The notes below the pieces were generated by a model. That model was not told where the DNA came from. It saw only the letters and a list, made by a program, of their open reading frames with translations, and ran no database searches. A program made the translations under genes and the position numbers. From Armatimonadota bacterium (lineage in GTDB: Bacteria; Armatimonadota; Armatimonadia; Armatimonadales; Armatimonadaceae), in NCBI GenBank assembly GCA_014381035.1, contig JACMIS010000178.1, positions 1-7,973 on the forward strand: DNA of 7,973 bases, given 5' to 3'. Below, in pieces: positions 1 through 6,203 of this stretch. Within the stretch, counting starts at the first letter, position 1; the number at the start of each line of letters is the position of its first letter.

Positions 1-1445
1 AGCGTGAACGCGACGATCAGCGAAACGCCGATCGCGAACGCCATCGTCAGCCCGAACGACGACAGGAAGCGTCCGACGATACCGGTCATGAACGCGACCG
101 GCAGGAACACGGCGATCAGCGAAAGGGTGGTCGCTAAAACGGCGAATCCGATCTCGGTCGTTCCGGCAATCGCCGCCTCTTTGGGCGACATGTTCTTTTC
201 TTCGATGAACTTATAGATGTTCTCGATGACGATGATCGCGTCGTCAATCACGATGCCGACCGCGAGGGTCAGCGCGAGCAGGGAGATGATGTTGAGCGTG
301 AACCCCTGAAACCACATCAGTGCGAAGGTCGCGATAAGCGAAGTCGGGATCGCCAGTGCGGAGATCAGCGTCGTGCGCCAGTTCCACAGGAAGATCAAAA
401 CCACCCCGGCGGCGAGCGCCGAACCGAGCAGAAGGTGCTCTTCCACGGTCGCGATCGCGGCGCGAGCGAAAACCGATTGGTCGTTGGTGACCTTGGTCGA
501 GTAGCCGGGCGGCAGGGTGGGCTTGATCTCTTTCAGTTTCGCGTTCACGGTGTCGATCACGGCGACCGAGTTCGCGCCGCTTTGTTTGCGGATCGAAAGA
601 AGCACGGCGGCTTTGCCGTTCAAGGACGCCAGCGAGGTCGGTTCCTCTTCACCGTCCTCGATGGTCGCGACATCGCCGAGGCGGATCGCGCGGCTACCGT
701 TCTGCTTGACGATGATGTCGCGCAGACCGTTCAGCGTTTTAGCGCGCGATTCGGTGCGCACGGAGATTTTGCGGTCGCCCTGATCTATGGACCCGCCCGG
801 AACCTGGGCGTTCTGAGAGCGGACGGCGTTCTGCAGATCTAGCACCGACAAGCCGAGTGCACGCAGTTTGTACGGGTCGGTGAGGATATTGATCTGCCGC
901 AACCGCCCGCCGATGATCGCTACTTCGCCGACGCTGTTGAGCGACTCGATCTGGGGGCGCATGGTCTTGTCGGCGTATTCGGTCAGGTCGCGGATGCTCG
1001 CACCCTCGCCGGACAGAACGAACTGCAAGACCGGGGAGGCATCCCCGCCGAACTTGTTCACTACCGGTCGCTCGGCTTCTTCGGGCAGGTTCGGGACCGC
1101 CTGGTCAATCTTGCCGCGCACGTCGGCGGCACCGACATCGCCGTTGGTTTCGAGCGTGAAGCTGATCTGTACCACCGAAATGCCTTCGGCGGATGTGGAT
1201 TGAATCGCGTCGATGCCCGCCGTGGAGCCGATCTTTTTCTCGATCTCCTCGGTGACTTCGGTATCCATCTCCTCTGGCGTCGCGCCAGGGAGCGTGGTGA
1301 CCACCGTTACCGCCGGGAAGTCAATCGTCGGGAACCGGTCCTGTCCGAGTTGCGGGATCGCGAAAAGACCGACGACCACGAACATCAGGATAATAACGCC
1401 CGCGAACACCGGACGGTTGACACACAATCTAGCAAGGGCTTGCAT
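1..1445 (-). CDS. RND efflux pump inner-membrane permease (AcrB/MexB-type), N-terminal 481 residues, cut by window edge
   Basis: This is the proton-driven inner-membrane pump of a tripartite efflux system. The frame is open from an ATG at 1445 to the window edge, so about half of a roughly 1000-1100 residue family member is visible. The start MQALARLCVNRPVFAGVIIL gives the usual short cytoplasmic N-terminus and TM1. A periplasmic porter domain follows at about residues 35-330, including GATPEEMDTEV and the segment ending in RPVVNKFGGDASPVLQF. TM2-TM5 then begin near 340. Within TM4 the motif GIVIDDAIIVIEN carries Asp401-Asp402, matching the proton-relay pair Asp407-Asp408 of AcrB. The partner lysine lies in the missing half. 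An SD-like GAAGGA (1453-1458 on the complement) supports the ATG. The gene is last of the operon in view, after the adaptor. The substrate cannot be told from sequence; HAE-1-like drug export is likelier than heavy-metal export because no CzcA-type features are seen. Confidence 0.96.
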   Translation of the reverse strand, partial: MQALARLCVNRPVFAGVIILMFVVVGLFAIPQLGQDRFPTIDFPAVTVVTTLPGATPEEMDTEVTEEIEKKIGSTAGIDAIQSTSAEGISVVQISFTLETNGDVGAADVRGKIDQAVPNLPEEAERPVVNKFGGDASPVLQFVLSGEGASIRDLTEYADKTMRPQIESLNSVGEVAIIGGRLRQINILTDPYKLRALGLSVLDLQNAVRSQNAQVPGGSIDQGDRKISVRTESRAKTLNGLRDIIVKQNGSRAIRLGDVATIEDGEEEPTSLASLNGKAAVLLSIRKQSGANSVAVIDTVNAKLKEIKPTLPPGYSTKVTNDQSVFARAAIATVEEHLLLGSALAAGVVLIFLWNWRTTLISALAIPTSLIATFALMWFQGFTLNIISLLALTLAVGIVIDDAIIVIENIYKFIEEKNMSPKEAAIAGTTEIGFAVLATTLSLIAVFLPVAFMTGIVGRFLSSFGLTMAFAIGVSLIVAFT

Positions 1446-1568
1446 AATTCGTTCCTTCGGGCGGAAAACCGCTCGTTATCCAGGCGCGGAACGCGCCAAC
1501 ACCACTTTACGAAACACCACGCCGTATAAAACGGGGCGCGACGGACGACACACGTAATCGTACCTGTT
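1446..1568 (-). other. 123-base intra-operon spacer between adaptor and permease genes, with two hairpins
   Basis: This is the only long gap inside the pump operon. On the coding strand it contains GGCGCG-TTC-CGCGCC (1483-1497, 6-bp stem) and GCGG-TTTT-CCGC (1461-1472, 4-bp stem) just before the permease Shine-Dalgarno. There is also an 8-base direct repeat, AACACCAC on the plus strand, at 1498-1505 and 1513-1520. Neither hairpin is followed by a T-run, so they are not intrinsic terminators. They may be processing, stability or translation-control structures. No convincing gene is present. Confidence 0.5.
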
Positions 1569-3179
1569 TTATGGGGCGGAAGTACCACCCGCGCCGGTCG
1601 GACCGCCGTTCGCGGCGGCGGCGTTACTCACAGCATCGGACGCGCCCTCGCCGCCCGGTTGACCGCTCCCGGTGCGCGATGCTCCGGTGGTCGACTTCTT
1701 CTCGGCTTCCTCGGCGGTCACGCGGTCGCCGTCTTTCAGGGCGCGTTGCCCCGCGACTACGATCTGCGAACCGGGCTGCACGCCCTGAACCTCGACGCGG
1801 CGACCGTCCGGCGACGGGATCCCGAGTGTCACCGTTTGTTCCTGCGCGACGCCGTCCGCGATGGTGAAGACCCGCGCTCTGGTTTCCGATTCCGGGTCGC
1901 GGATGATCGCTTCGACCGGTGCGGTGATGCTATTCGGGCGTCGCTCGGTCACGATCTCGCCGCGTGCGAACAAACCCGGTCGGAGCACCCCGCCCGAATT
2001 CGCGATCCGGACCGCGGCGAAAAAGGTCCGCCCGGTCAGGCTCCCGGTCGGGAACACTTTCGCGACCTTGCCTGAAAAGGTGCGGTCTGGGTACGCGTCC
2101 AGTTTCACCTGTACCGTCTGCCCCTGCCGGACGCGGGACACGTCCTGCTCGTTGATCTGTGCCTCGAAATACACCGTTTCCAGTGCGACAATCTGCGCGA
2201 CCGACGATCCCAGCGCGGCTAACTGTCCCGGCTCGATCTTTCGGTCGGCGATCACACCATTGATAGGGGATCGGAGCGACGCGTCCCGTACCGCTTGTTG
2301 CGCAACGGCAAGGGCGGATTGTGCCTGGGTCAGGCTTGCCCGTGCGGATTCGATGTCATCACGGCGTACCGACACATTGGCGCGATTCGCCTGTGCCTGG
2401 CGTAATGCCTGCCGACTGCGAGCAACCTGTGCTTCCTGCGCCGAGATGTTCTCTGTACGTCCCCCCTCACGGGCAATGGTAAGTTGCTGTTTCGCCGAGT
2501 CCAGACTCGCGAGTGCGACTTTCTCCTGGGTAACGTATTGGTCCAGCGTGATTGCCGCCGTCGCGCCTTCCTTGAAGAGGCTTTCGTAGCGGACCCGGTC
2601 CGATTTCGCCTTGTCGAAATTGGCTTGCGCCTGTTTGACATTGTTCTCGGCGACAATCACTTCCTGCGACCGTTGCGGGCGACGCGTCAGGGCGAGTTGT
2701 GCCTGGGCACCGCGGAGGGCTTCCTGTGCGTCCTGTATAGCGACATCGGAAGTAGTCAGCTGCGTCTTGTAATTCGTCTCCGCTTGCGATAAACGGGATC
2801 GAACCGTTTCTACGTTGCTACGCGCCTGCTCTACTTGCCGCTCCAAATCGGCAGTGTCGAGTTGTGCAACCACCTGACCGGCGCGAACGGCGTCGCCTTC
2901 GCGCCCCGATAGCGAAACGACGCGGGCGGAAATTTTCGGTAGTAGCTCCACCGTTTGCAGTGCAATCAGTGACCCGGTGACCGGCACGATACGCAACACG
3001 GTTTCGGATCTCGCGGTTTCAACCTGTACCGGGGACGGCTGGTTCGCGGCTTGTGCCTGTCCGGCTTTTTCCTTCGCAACGTCTTTCTTGGGAGCGCACC
3101 CGGCGGATAGGACAAGAGAAACGGCAATCAGACCTACTGCCGCCGTCGCCGTATAAAAATTTTGTTGTTTGATTCGCAT
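1569..3179 (-). CDS. RND efflux periplasmic adaptor lipoprotein (HlyD/AcrA-type membrane fusion protein), long hairpin
   Basis: The protein links the RND permease to the TolC channel in the periplasm. It has a lipoprotein signal peptide with lipobox LSAGC, so Cys28 should be acylated after cleavage. Half-lipoyl domains lie at about 75-110 and 303-333 (SPINGVIADRKIEPGQ), flanking a very long alpha-helical hairpin at about 111-300. A beta-barrel follows at 335-415 and a membrane-proximal domain at 418-490. The Gly/Ala/Ser-rich tail 492-536 looks disordered. At 536 residues it is longer than AcrA or MexA (roughly 380-400), mostly because of the hairpin and tail. The hairpin tip near 197-208 (RYESLFKEGATA) resembles the TolC-binding Arg-Leu-Ser pattern, with Arg197 and Leu201 kept but Ala208 in place of Ser. 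AGGAA lies 5 bases before the ATG and abuts the TolC stop, implying translational coupling. Confidence 0.95.
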   Translation of the reverse strand: MRIKQQNFYTATAAVGLIAVSLVLSAGCAPKKDVAKEKAGQAQAANQPSPVQVETARSETVLRIVPVTGSLIALQTVELLPKISARVVSLSGREGDAVRAGQVVAQLDTADLERQVEQARSNVETVRSRLSQAETNYKTQLTTSDVAIQDAQEALRGAQAQLALTRRPQRSQEVIVAENNVKQAQANFDKAKSDRVRYESLFKEGATAAITLDQYVTQEKVALASLDSAKQQLTIAREGGRTENISAQEAQVARSRQALRQAQANRANVSVRRDDIESARASLTQAQSALAVAQQAVRDASLRSPINGVIADRKIEPGQLAALGSSVAQIVALETVYFEAQINEQDVSRVRQGQTVQVKLDAYPDRTFSGKVAKVFPTGSLTGRTFFAAVRIANSGGVLRPGLFARGEIVTERRPNSITAPVEAIIRDPESETRARVFTIADGVAQEQTVTLGIPSPDGRRVEVQGVQPGSQIVVAGQRALKDGDRVTAEEAEKKSTTGASRTGSGQPGGEGASDAVSNAAAANGGPTGAGGTSAP

Positions 3180-3187
3180 ATAAGTTC

Positions 3188-5014
3188 CTACACCGGTTCT
3201 CCGACCGCCCGGTTCAAACGAGCGATGGCACTGAGATAATCGTAGCGGGCGTTGACCTGGTTGGTTTCCGCCTGAGTGAGCGCGGTCTGCGCGTCGTTGA
3301 TCTCCAACTGGGTGCCGACTCCTGCTTTATAGCGGACGTTGGCGAGGCGCAACGCTTCGTTCGCCTGGGCAACGGTCTGTGCCGTCGTGGTTTGCCGCTC
3401 ATACGCGTCGCGTACTGCGATGATCGCCTGTTGCACCTCGGCTTTGATGCCGCGCACGAACTGATCTTTTTGGATCAACGATTGTCGTTCGTCTGCACGG
3501 GCGGCTTTCACCGCTTCGCGGGTCGCTCCGCCATCCCAGAGCGGGATCGAAAGGGTCAAACCCGCTGACCCGGTGTCTTTGTTGGTGCCGAACGCCGGTT
3601 CCGTCAGATTGTATGCCCCCGTCACAGAGGCATTCAGATACGGTTCCAGATTGCGGCGGGAAAGCCGGACATTCTTAGTCGCCTTAAGGATATTCGTGTC
3701 CGACTGGAAATATTCCGGTCGCCGATCAAAGGCTTGCGCGAGTAACGTCGGTTCGTCGAGCGGGGGGAGCACGGGGATTTCCGGGATATCCGCGAGATCA
3801 ACCGGCGTGGACGGGTCGATCCCTATCGTGTTGGCAAAGTTGTTCTTCGCGATCAACAGCTGGTTGCGCGACTGGATCAAGGCTTGCCGGTTGTTGTCGA
3901 GTTGGGTTTGTGCGCGAAGGACATCGAACGCGGAAGCGACCCCCGCGCTTTGTTGCGCTCGGGTCACACGCAACTGCTCCTCGCTTTGCGCGACGGACGC
4001 TTCGTTGACACGGACAAACGCCGCCGTGCGCAACACACTGTAATATCCGGTCCGGACATTGAGCGCGGTCTCCTGTCGGAGACGAAGGATTTCCAGCCGG
4101 TTCAGGGCTTGCTCCAGATCGCCGATCTGTTGCGCGGTACGTAAAATACCGGTGATGTCGATGAACTGGGCAATCGTGATCCGAGCCGACGCTTGGTCCA
4201 GATTTCCGCCACCGCCAAACAATCCGCTGTTCTGGTTCTGGTTGCCAGTGCCGCCGGGATTATTGCCGGGGTTGGTACCGCCGGGGTCCTGGGGCGCGGG
4301 CGTTTCGGTTTGTCGACTTCCCGGAACCGTTGCCGCACGTGTCGCGCCGCTCCCTCCCGTTGAGGACGACGTGTTCGTCGTCGCGCCGGAGGTGGTCACT
4401 GCGCCGGAGGAGGTAGTCGCGCCGCCGCCACTGGAAAGCGTCACCGGAGAAACGCCGGGTGGCGTGGTTTGTAAACCGACCGCGAACGGATTCTGTATCT
4501 GTCCGGGAGAAATGCCGCCCCCCGCACCGCCGAGACCCGACTGGCTGTTGAGCAACCGACTGTAAGCGAGGCTTCCGCTGATTTGCGGACCACGTGCGCC
4601 CAAAATCTGCGCAATAGTCGCGTTTGTTTTGATAGCCCGCTCGAATGCGATCAGGATAGATGGGTTTCGGGCATAAGCGACTTCGAGAGCCTGATCGAGA
4701 GTGCGAATGGCATCCGGATCACCCGGTTGATTCTGCCCCGGTACCTTCGACTGAAAATCGAAGCGCGTTGTCGGCACAACCGCGTTGCGGTCGAGTCCGA
4801 GACGCGTGGTGTCCGGTGTTTTGGTCGGCAACGGCGTTGCCGGTGTCGGCGCGTTCGGTTGGGTTTGCGGCGCGGCGGGTGTGCCGATGGGTGCCGCAGG
4901 TGCGGGCGTTTCCTGCGACCAGGCGGCAGGGGACGATAAAACAGCCAGGAGTGCGACGACGGTGGCGGCTCGAGCAAAAGTTAGCTCAATAGACGATTGG
5001 GCGGATGACTTCAC
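3188..5014 (-). CDS. TolC-type outer-membrane efflux channel, GTG start, with large low-complexity loop
   Basis: This 608-residue protein is the outer-membrane exit duct of the pump. From the GTG start (VKSSAQSSIELTFARAATVV) there is a signal peptide, probably cleaved after Ser33 in PAAWS/Q. A Pro/Ala/Thr-rich stretch follows at 35-72. The first outer-membrane-efflux repeat begins with LDQALEVAYARNPSILIAFE (about 106-125); the second runs about 420-605. Heptad-rich helices include 300-395 and 498-605, the latter with NVRYKAGVGTQLEINDAQTAL. Between the two strands of the first barrel hairpin, residues about 159-272 form a Gly/Ser/Thr/Asn/Pro-rich insert (bases 4199-4540). TolC itself has about 470 mature residues, so the insert and the N-terminal linker explain the extra length. 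An upstream in-frame ATG at 5173 was rejected because it lies inside the AbrB gene and gives no signal peptide at the terminus. The GTG has GGAGGA 6 bases upstream and a 4-base overlap with the AbrB stop. Confidence 0.95.
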   Translation of the reverse strand: MKSSAQSSIELTFARAATVVALLAVLSSPAAWSQETPAPAAPIGTPAAPQTQPNAPTPATPLPTKTPDTTRLGLDRNAVVPTTRFDFQSKVPGQNQPGDPDAIRTLDQALEVAYARNPSILIAFERAIKTNATIAQILGARGPQISGSLAYSRLLNSQSGLGGAGGGISPGQIQNPFAVGLQTTPPGVSPVTLSSGGGATTSSGAVTTSGATTNTSSSTGGSGATRAATVPGSRQTETPAPQDPGGTNPGNNPGGTGNQNQNSGLFGGGGNLDQASARITIAQFIDITGILRTAQQIGDLEQALNRLEILRLRQETALNVRTGYYSVLRTAAFVRVNEASVAQSEEQLRVTRAQQSAGVASAFDVLRAQTQLDNNRQALIQSRNQLLIAKNNFANTIGIDPSTPVDLADIPEIPVLPPLDEPTLLAQAFDRRPEYFQSDTNILKATKNVRLSRRNLEPYLNASVTGAYNLTEPAFGTNKDTGSAGLTLSIPLWDGGATREAVKAARADERQSLIQKDQFVRGIKAEVQQAIIAVRDAYERQTTTAQTVAQANEALRLANVRYKAGVGTQLEINDAQTALTQAETNQVNARYDYLSAIARLNRAVGEPV

Positions 5015-5026
5015 GGTTGTTCCTCC
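5011..5026 (-). promoter_or_regulatory. Ribosome binding site and GTGA stop-start overlap coupling AbrB-like gene to TolC gene
   Basis: On the minus strand GGAGGA (5026-5021) is followed by ACAACC and then GTGA. In GTGA, the GTG starts TolC (5014-5012) and the TGA stops the AbrB-like gene (5013-5011). The strong Shine-Dalgarno and the 4-base overlap decide the TolC start and indicate translational coupling. Confidence 0.85.
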
Positions 5027-5373
5027 AGATTTTCTCCCGCATCTTCCCGGCGGGTTGGGGTCGTTTCGATAATTTCCTGCTCGACGCGGGCGAGGGCATC
5101 CTGGAATGCCGACATAAACTCGCGCATCGCGCTTAACTTGCATAGCATCAAGCCGTTCTTGCCGGGCGCGCAAAGGATCAACATCTTGTCTCCCGGCTCA
5201 ATGTCGAACCGCTTTCGCGCATCGGCGGGAATGACGATCTGTCCGCGCTCGCCCACGGTTGCGGTCCCGAAAAAATGTTCGTCCCAGTCGAATCCAGGGG
5301 GACGCACGGATGGGGTTTCGTTGCTCTCTGTTTCTGATTTCATACTTTTCATACGTATCTGATATGTACGCAT
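5011..5373 (-). CDS. AbrB/MazE/SpoVT-family DNA-binding protein
   Basis: This is a 120-residue protein with one SpoVT/AbrB swapped-hairpin DNA-binding domain at about residues 36-82. Its core, TVGERGQIVIPADARKRF followed by DIEPGDKMLIL, is the family signature (VGxRGQIVIPxxxRxxxxIxPGD). Residues 83-103 (SAMREFMSAFQDALARVEQE) form a probable amphipathic helix, and the acidic C-terminus is unstructured. Such proteins act as dimeric transcription regulators or as antitoxins. No toxin gene sits next to it, and it is locked to the TolC gene by a 4-base overlap, so a regulator of the efflux operon is the better reading. The start is uncertain: ATG at 5373 has only a weak GGTAG-like SD, and in-frame ATGs at 5352 and 5343 have none. 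The conserved domain is unaffected. It follows tetR after 40 bases on the same strand. Confidence 0.9.
   Translation of the reverse strand: MRTYQIRMKSMKSETESNETPSVRPPGFDWDEHFFGTATVGERGQIVIPADARKRFDIEPGDKMLILCAPGKNGLMLCKLSAMREFMSAFQDALARVEQEIIETTPTRREDAGENLEEQP
5352..5368. promoter_or_regulatory. Imperfect 17-bp palindrome at the AbrB-like gene start (candidate operator)
   Basis: The plus-strand sequence TACGTATCTGATATGTA matches its own reverse complement at 14 of 16 non-central positions. It lies within the first codons if translation starts at 5373, or just upstream if it starts at 5343. Its AT-rich dyad form suits an AbrB- or TetR-type operator. The regulator is unknown and the site may be fortuitous. 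Confidence 0.35.
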
Positions 5374-5413
5374 TGGTTACTACCAGATCTGTATCGCACC
5401 GGTTCCCGAAAAA

Positions 5414-6070
5414 TTAAACAGAGTTGTCAGTTTTTTTTGGGCTCGCGAGATGGAGGAGTTGCGCAAGGACTTGTTGCCGCAAAGCACCCTTCGGTGGAGC
5501 AAGCCCCAGCATGTCCACAAAAAACAATCCGTCCGCCGCGAGCCGCACCAGAGTCGCGGTCGCCGGGTCAATGCCATCGTCCTCAAACTGGGCTTGCCAC
5601 GTAGCGAACTCATCGCGAAACCGCTTCAAGAGGGCATGGTCTCCGGCAACGGCGGCGATCATTCCGGCGCGAAGATCGGGCGACGTTGCGAACCAATGGC
5701 TCATATCCTCTCCCCCGAACATTTCGCGGAACGCTTCTTCTTTTCGCTCACAGGCACCCTCCGCGGCAGAAACGAAAGCGCGTACATTCCGCCCCGCTTC
5801 CGGCATGACGCCCTCCGCGATTTCCGCGTCCCGGCACGTCGCGACCTCGGCTTTCCAGCACGAGATGTCGCTTTCCATCATCGCCGCTACCAGCGCGTTC
5901 TTGGTCGGAAAGTGATACAGAACGCCGCCCTTACTGACGCCTGCCTCCTGCGCCACGGTATCCAGAGTCAGCCGGGCAACGCCATCGCGTGCAACGACGC
6001 GCTTCGCCGCCATCAGCAACGTGTCATGGGTCGCTCCCCGCTTGCTATTCGTATTACCCTTGAGATTCAT
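5414..6070 (-). CDS. TetR/AcrR-family transcriptional repressor, probable efflux operon regulator
   Basis: This 218-residue ligand-responsive repressor has an N-terminal TetR helix-turn-helix domain at about 16-62. The segment LTLDTVAQEAGVSKGGVLYH followed by FPTKNALV is the hallmark HTH with its YHF turn. An all-helical ligand-binding and dimerisation domain at about 85-206 ends in ADGLFFVDMLGLAPP. The first gene of the minus-strand unit, it most likely represses itself and the downstream AbrB-TolC-adaptor-RND genes, with release when a pump substrate binds. That role is inferred from position and family. The ATG at 6070 was chosen. The frame also opens with TTG at 6109, but that TTG is the first triplet of the -35 hexamer. 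No Shine-Dalgarno precedes the ATG, and the predicted transcript starts within a few bases of it, so translation may be leaderless. An A8 tract lies eight codons before the stop. Confidence 0.93.
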   Translation of the reverse strand: MNLKGNTNSKRGATHDTLLMAAKRVVARDGVARLTLDTVAQEAGVSKGGVLYHFPTKNALVAAMMESDISCWKAEVATCRDAEIAEGVMPEAGRNVRAFVSAAEGACERKEEAFREMFGGEDMSHWFATSPDLRAGMIAAVAGDHALLKRFRDEFATWQAQFEDDGIDPATATLVRLAADGLFFVDMLGLAPPKGALRQQVLAQLLHLASPKKTDNSV

Positions 6071-6079
6071 AGATAATTT

Positions 6080-6109
6080 ACTGTACCGTCTGGACGGTTT
6101 ATATGTCAA
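6080..6109 (-). promoter_or_regulatory. Sigma70-type promoter of the tetR-efflux operon
   Basis: On the minus strand, TTGACA (6109-6104, exact -35 consensus) is separated by 18 bases from TACAGT (6085-6080, 4 of 6 match to TATAAT). Transcription should begin about 7 bases further on, near 6073, almost at the ATG at 6070. The -35 is excellent; the -10 assignment is less sure, since the overlapping TAAATT (6081-6076) is an alternative. Confidence 0.7.
6085..6098. promoter_or_regulatory. Perfect inverted repeat in the promoter spacer, candidate TetR operator
   Basis: ACCGTC-TG-GACGGT on the plus strand is a perfect 6+6 dyad with a 2-base spacer, lying between the -35 and -10 of the tetR promoter. 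A bound dimer would block RNA polymerase, as in many TetR/AcrR autoregulated genes. Assignment to this TetR is inferred from position. Confidence 0.7.
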
Positions 6110-6120
6110 TCCCCGACAAA

Positions 6121-6153
6121 TAAAAAGTCCCCCGCGAAACGGGAGACTTTTAT
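6121..6153 (-). terminator. Rho-independent terminator of the PEP-CTERM gene
   Basis: A 12-bp stem pairs 6123-6134 with 6140-6151 around the loop 6135-6139 and has one C/A mismatch. Read on the minus strand it ends in ACTTTTT followed by ATTTG, giving a U-rich tail. It lies 50 bases after the PEP-CTERM stop and 12 bases before the tetR -35, insulating the two units. The A-rich and T-rich ends could also allow plus-strand termination, but no plus-strand gene precedes it. Confidence 0.85.
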
Positions 6154-6203
6154 AAGGGATTCGCGTACCACGGCTTCAAGGGCGTGGGAAGCGCGAACAG
6201 ATA

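Noticed and set aside
435..842. 135-codon plus-strand frame opposite the RND permease gene
   Set aside because: Arg/Asp/Gly-rich shadow; the minus strand is an unmistakable RND permease.
1861..2589. 242-codon plus-strand frame opposite the adaptor gene
   Set aside because: Cys/Arg/Ser-rich composition typical of an antisense shadow; the adaptor on the minus strand has clear domains.
4059..4565. 168-codon plus-strand frame opposite the TolC-like gene
   Set aside because: It is a Pro/Val-rich shadow of the Gly/Thr-rich insert on the minus strand, with no independent support.
5015..5173. ATG at 5173 as the TolC start, giving 661 residues
   Set aside because: It lies deep in the AbrB-like gene, has no signal peptide at its end, and the GTG at 5014 has a strong Shine-Dalgarno and a clean signal peptide directly behind it.
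5011..5373. AbrB-like protein as an antitoxin of a toxin-antitoxin pair
   Set aside because: No small toxin gene adjoins it; its partner by overlap is the TolC-like channel.
5450..6076. 208-codon plus-strand frame opposite tetR
   Set aside because: Shadow of a clear TetR gene; His/Arg-rich with no recognisable domain.
6071..6109. TTG at 6109 as the tetR start
   Set aside because: The TTG is part of the -35 TTGACA; the extra 13 residues would be encoded by promoter and operator DNA.
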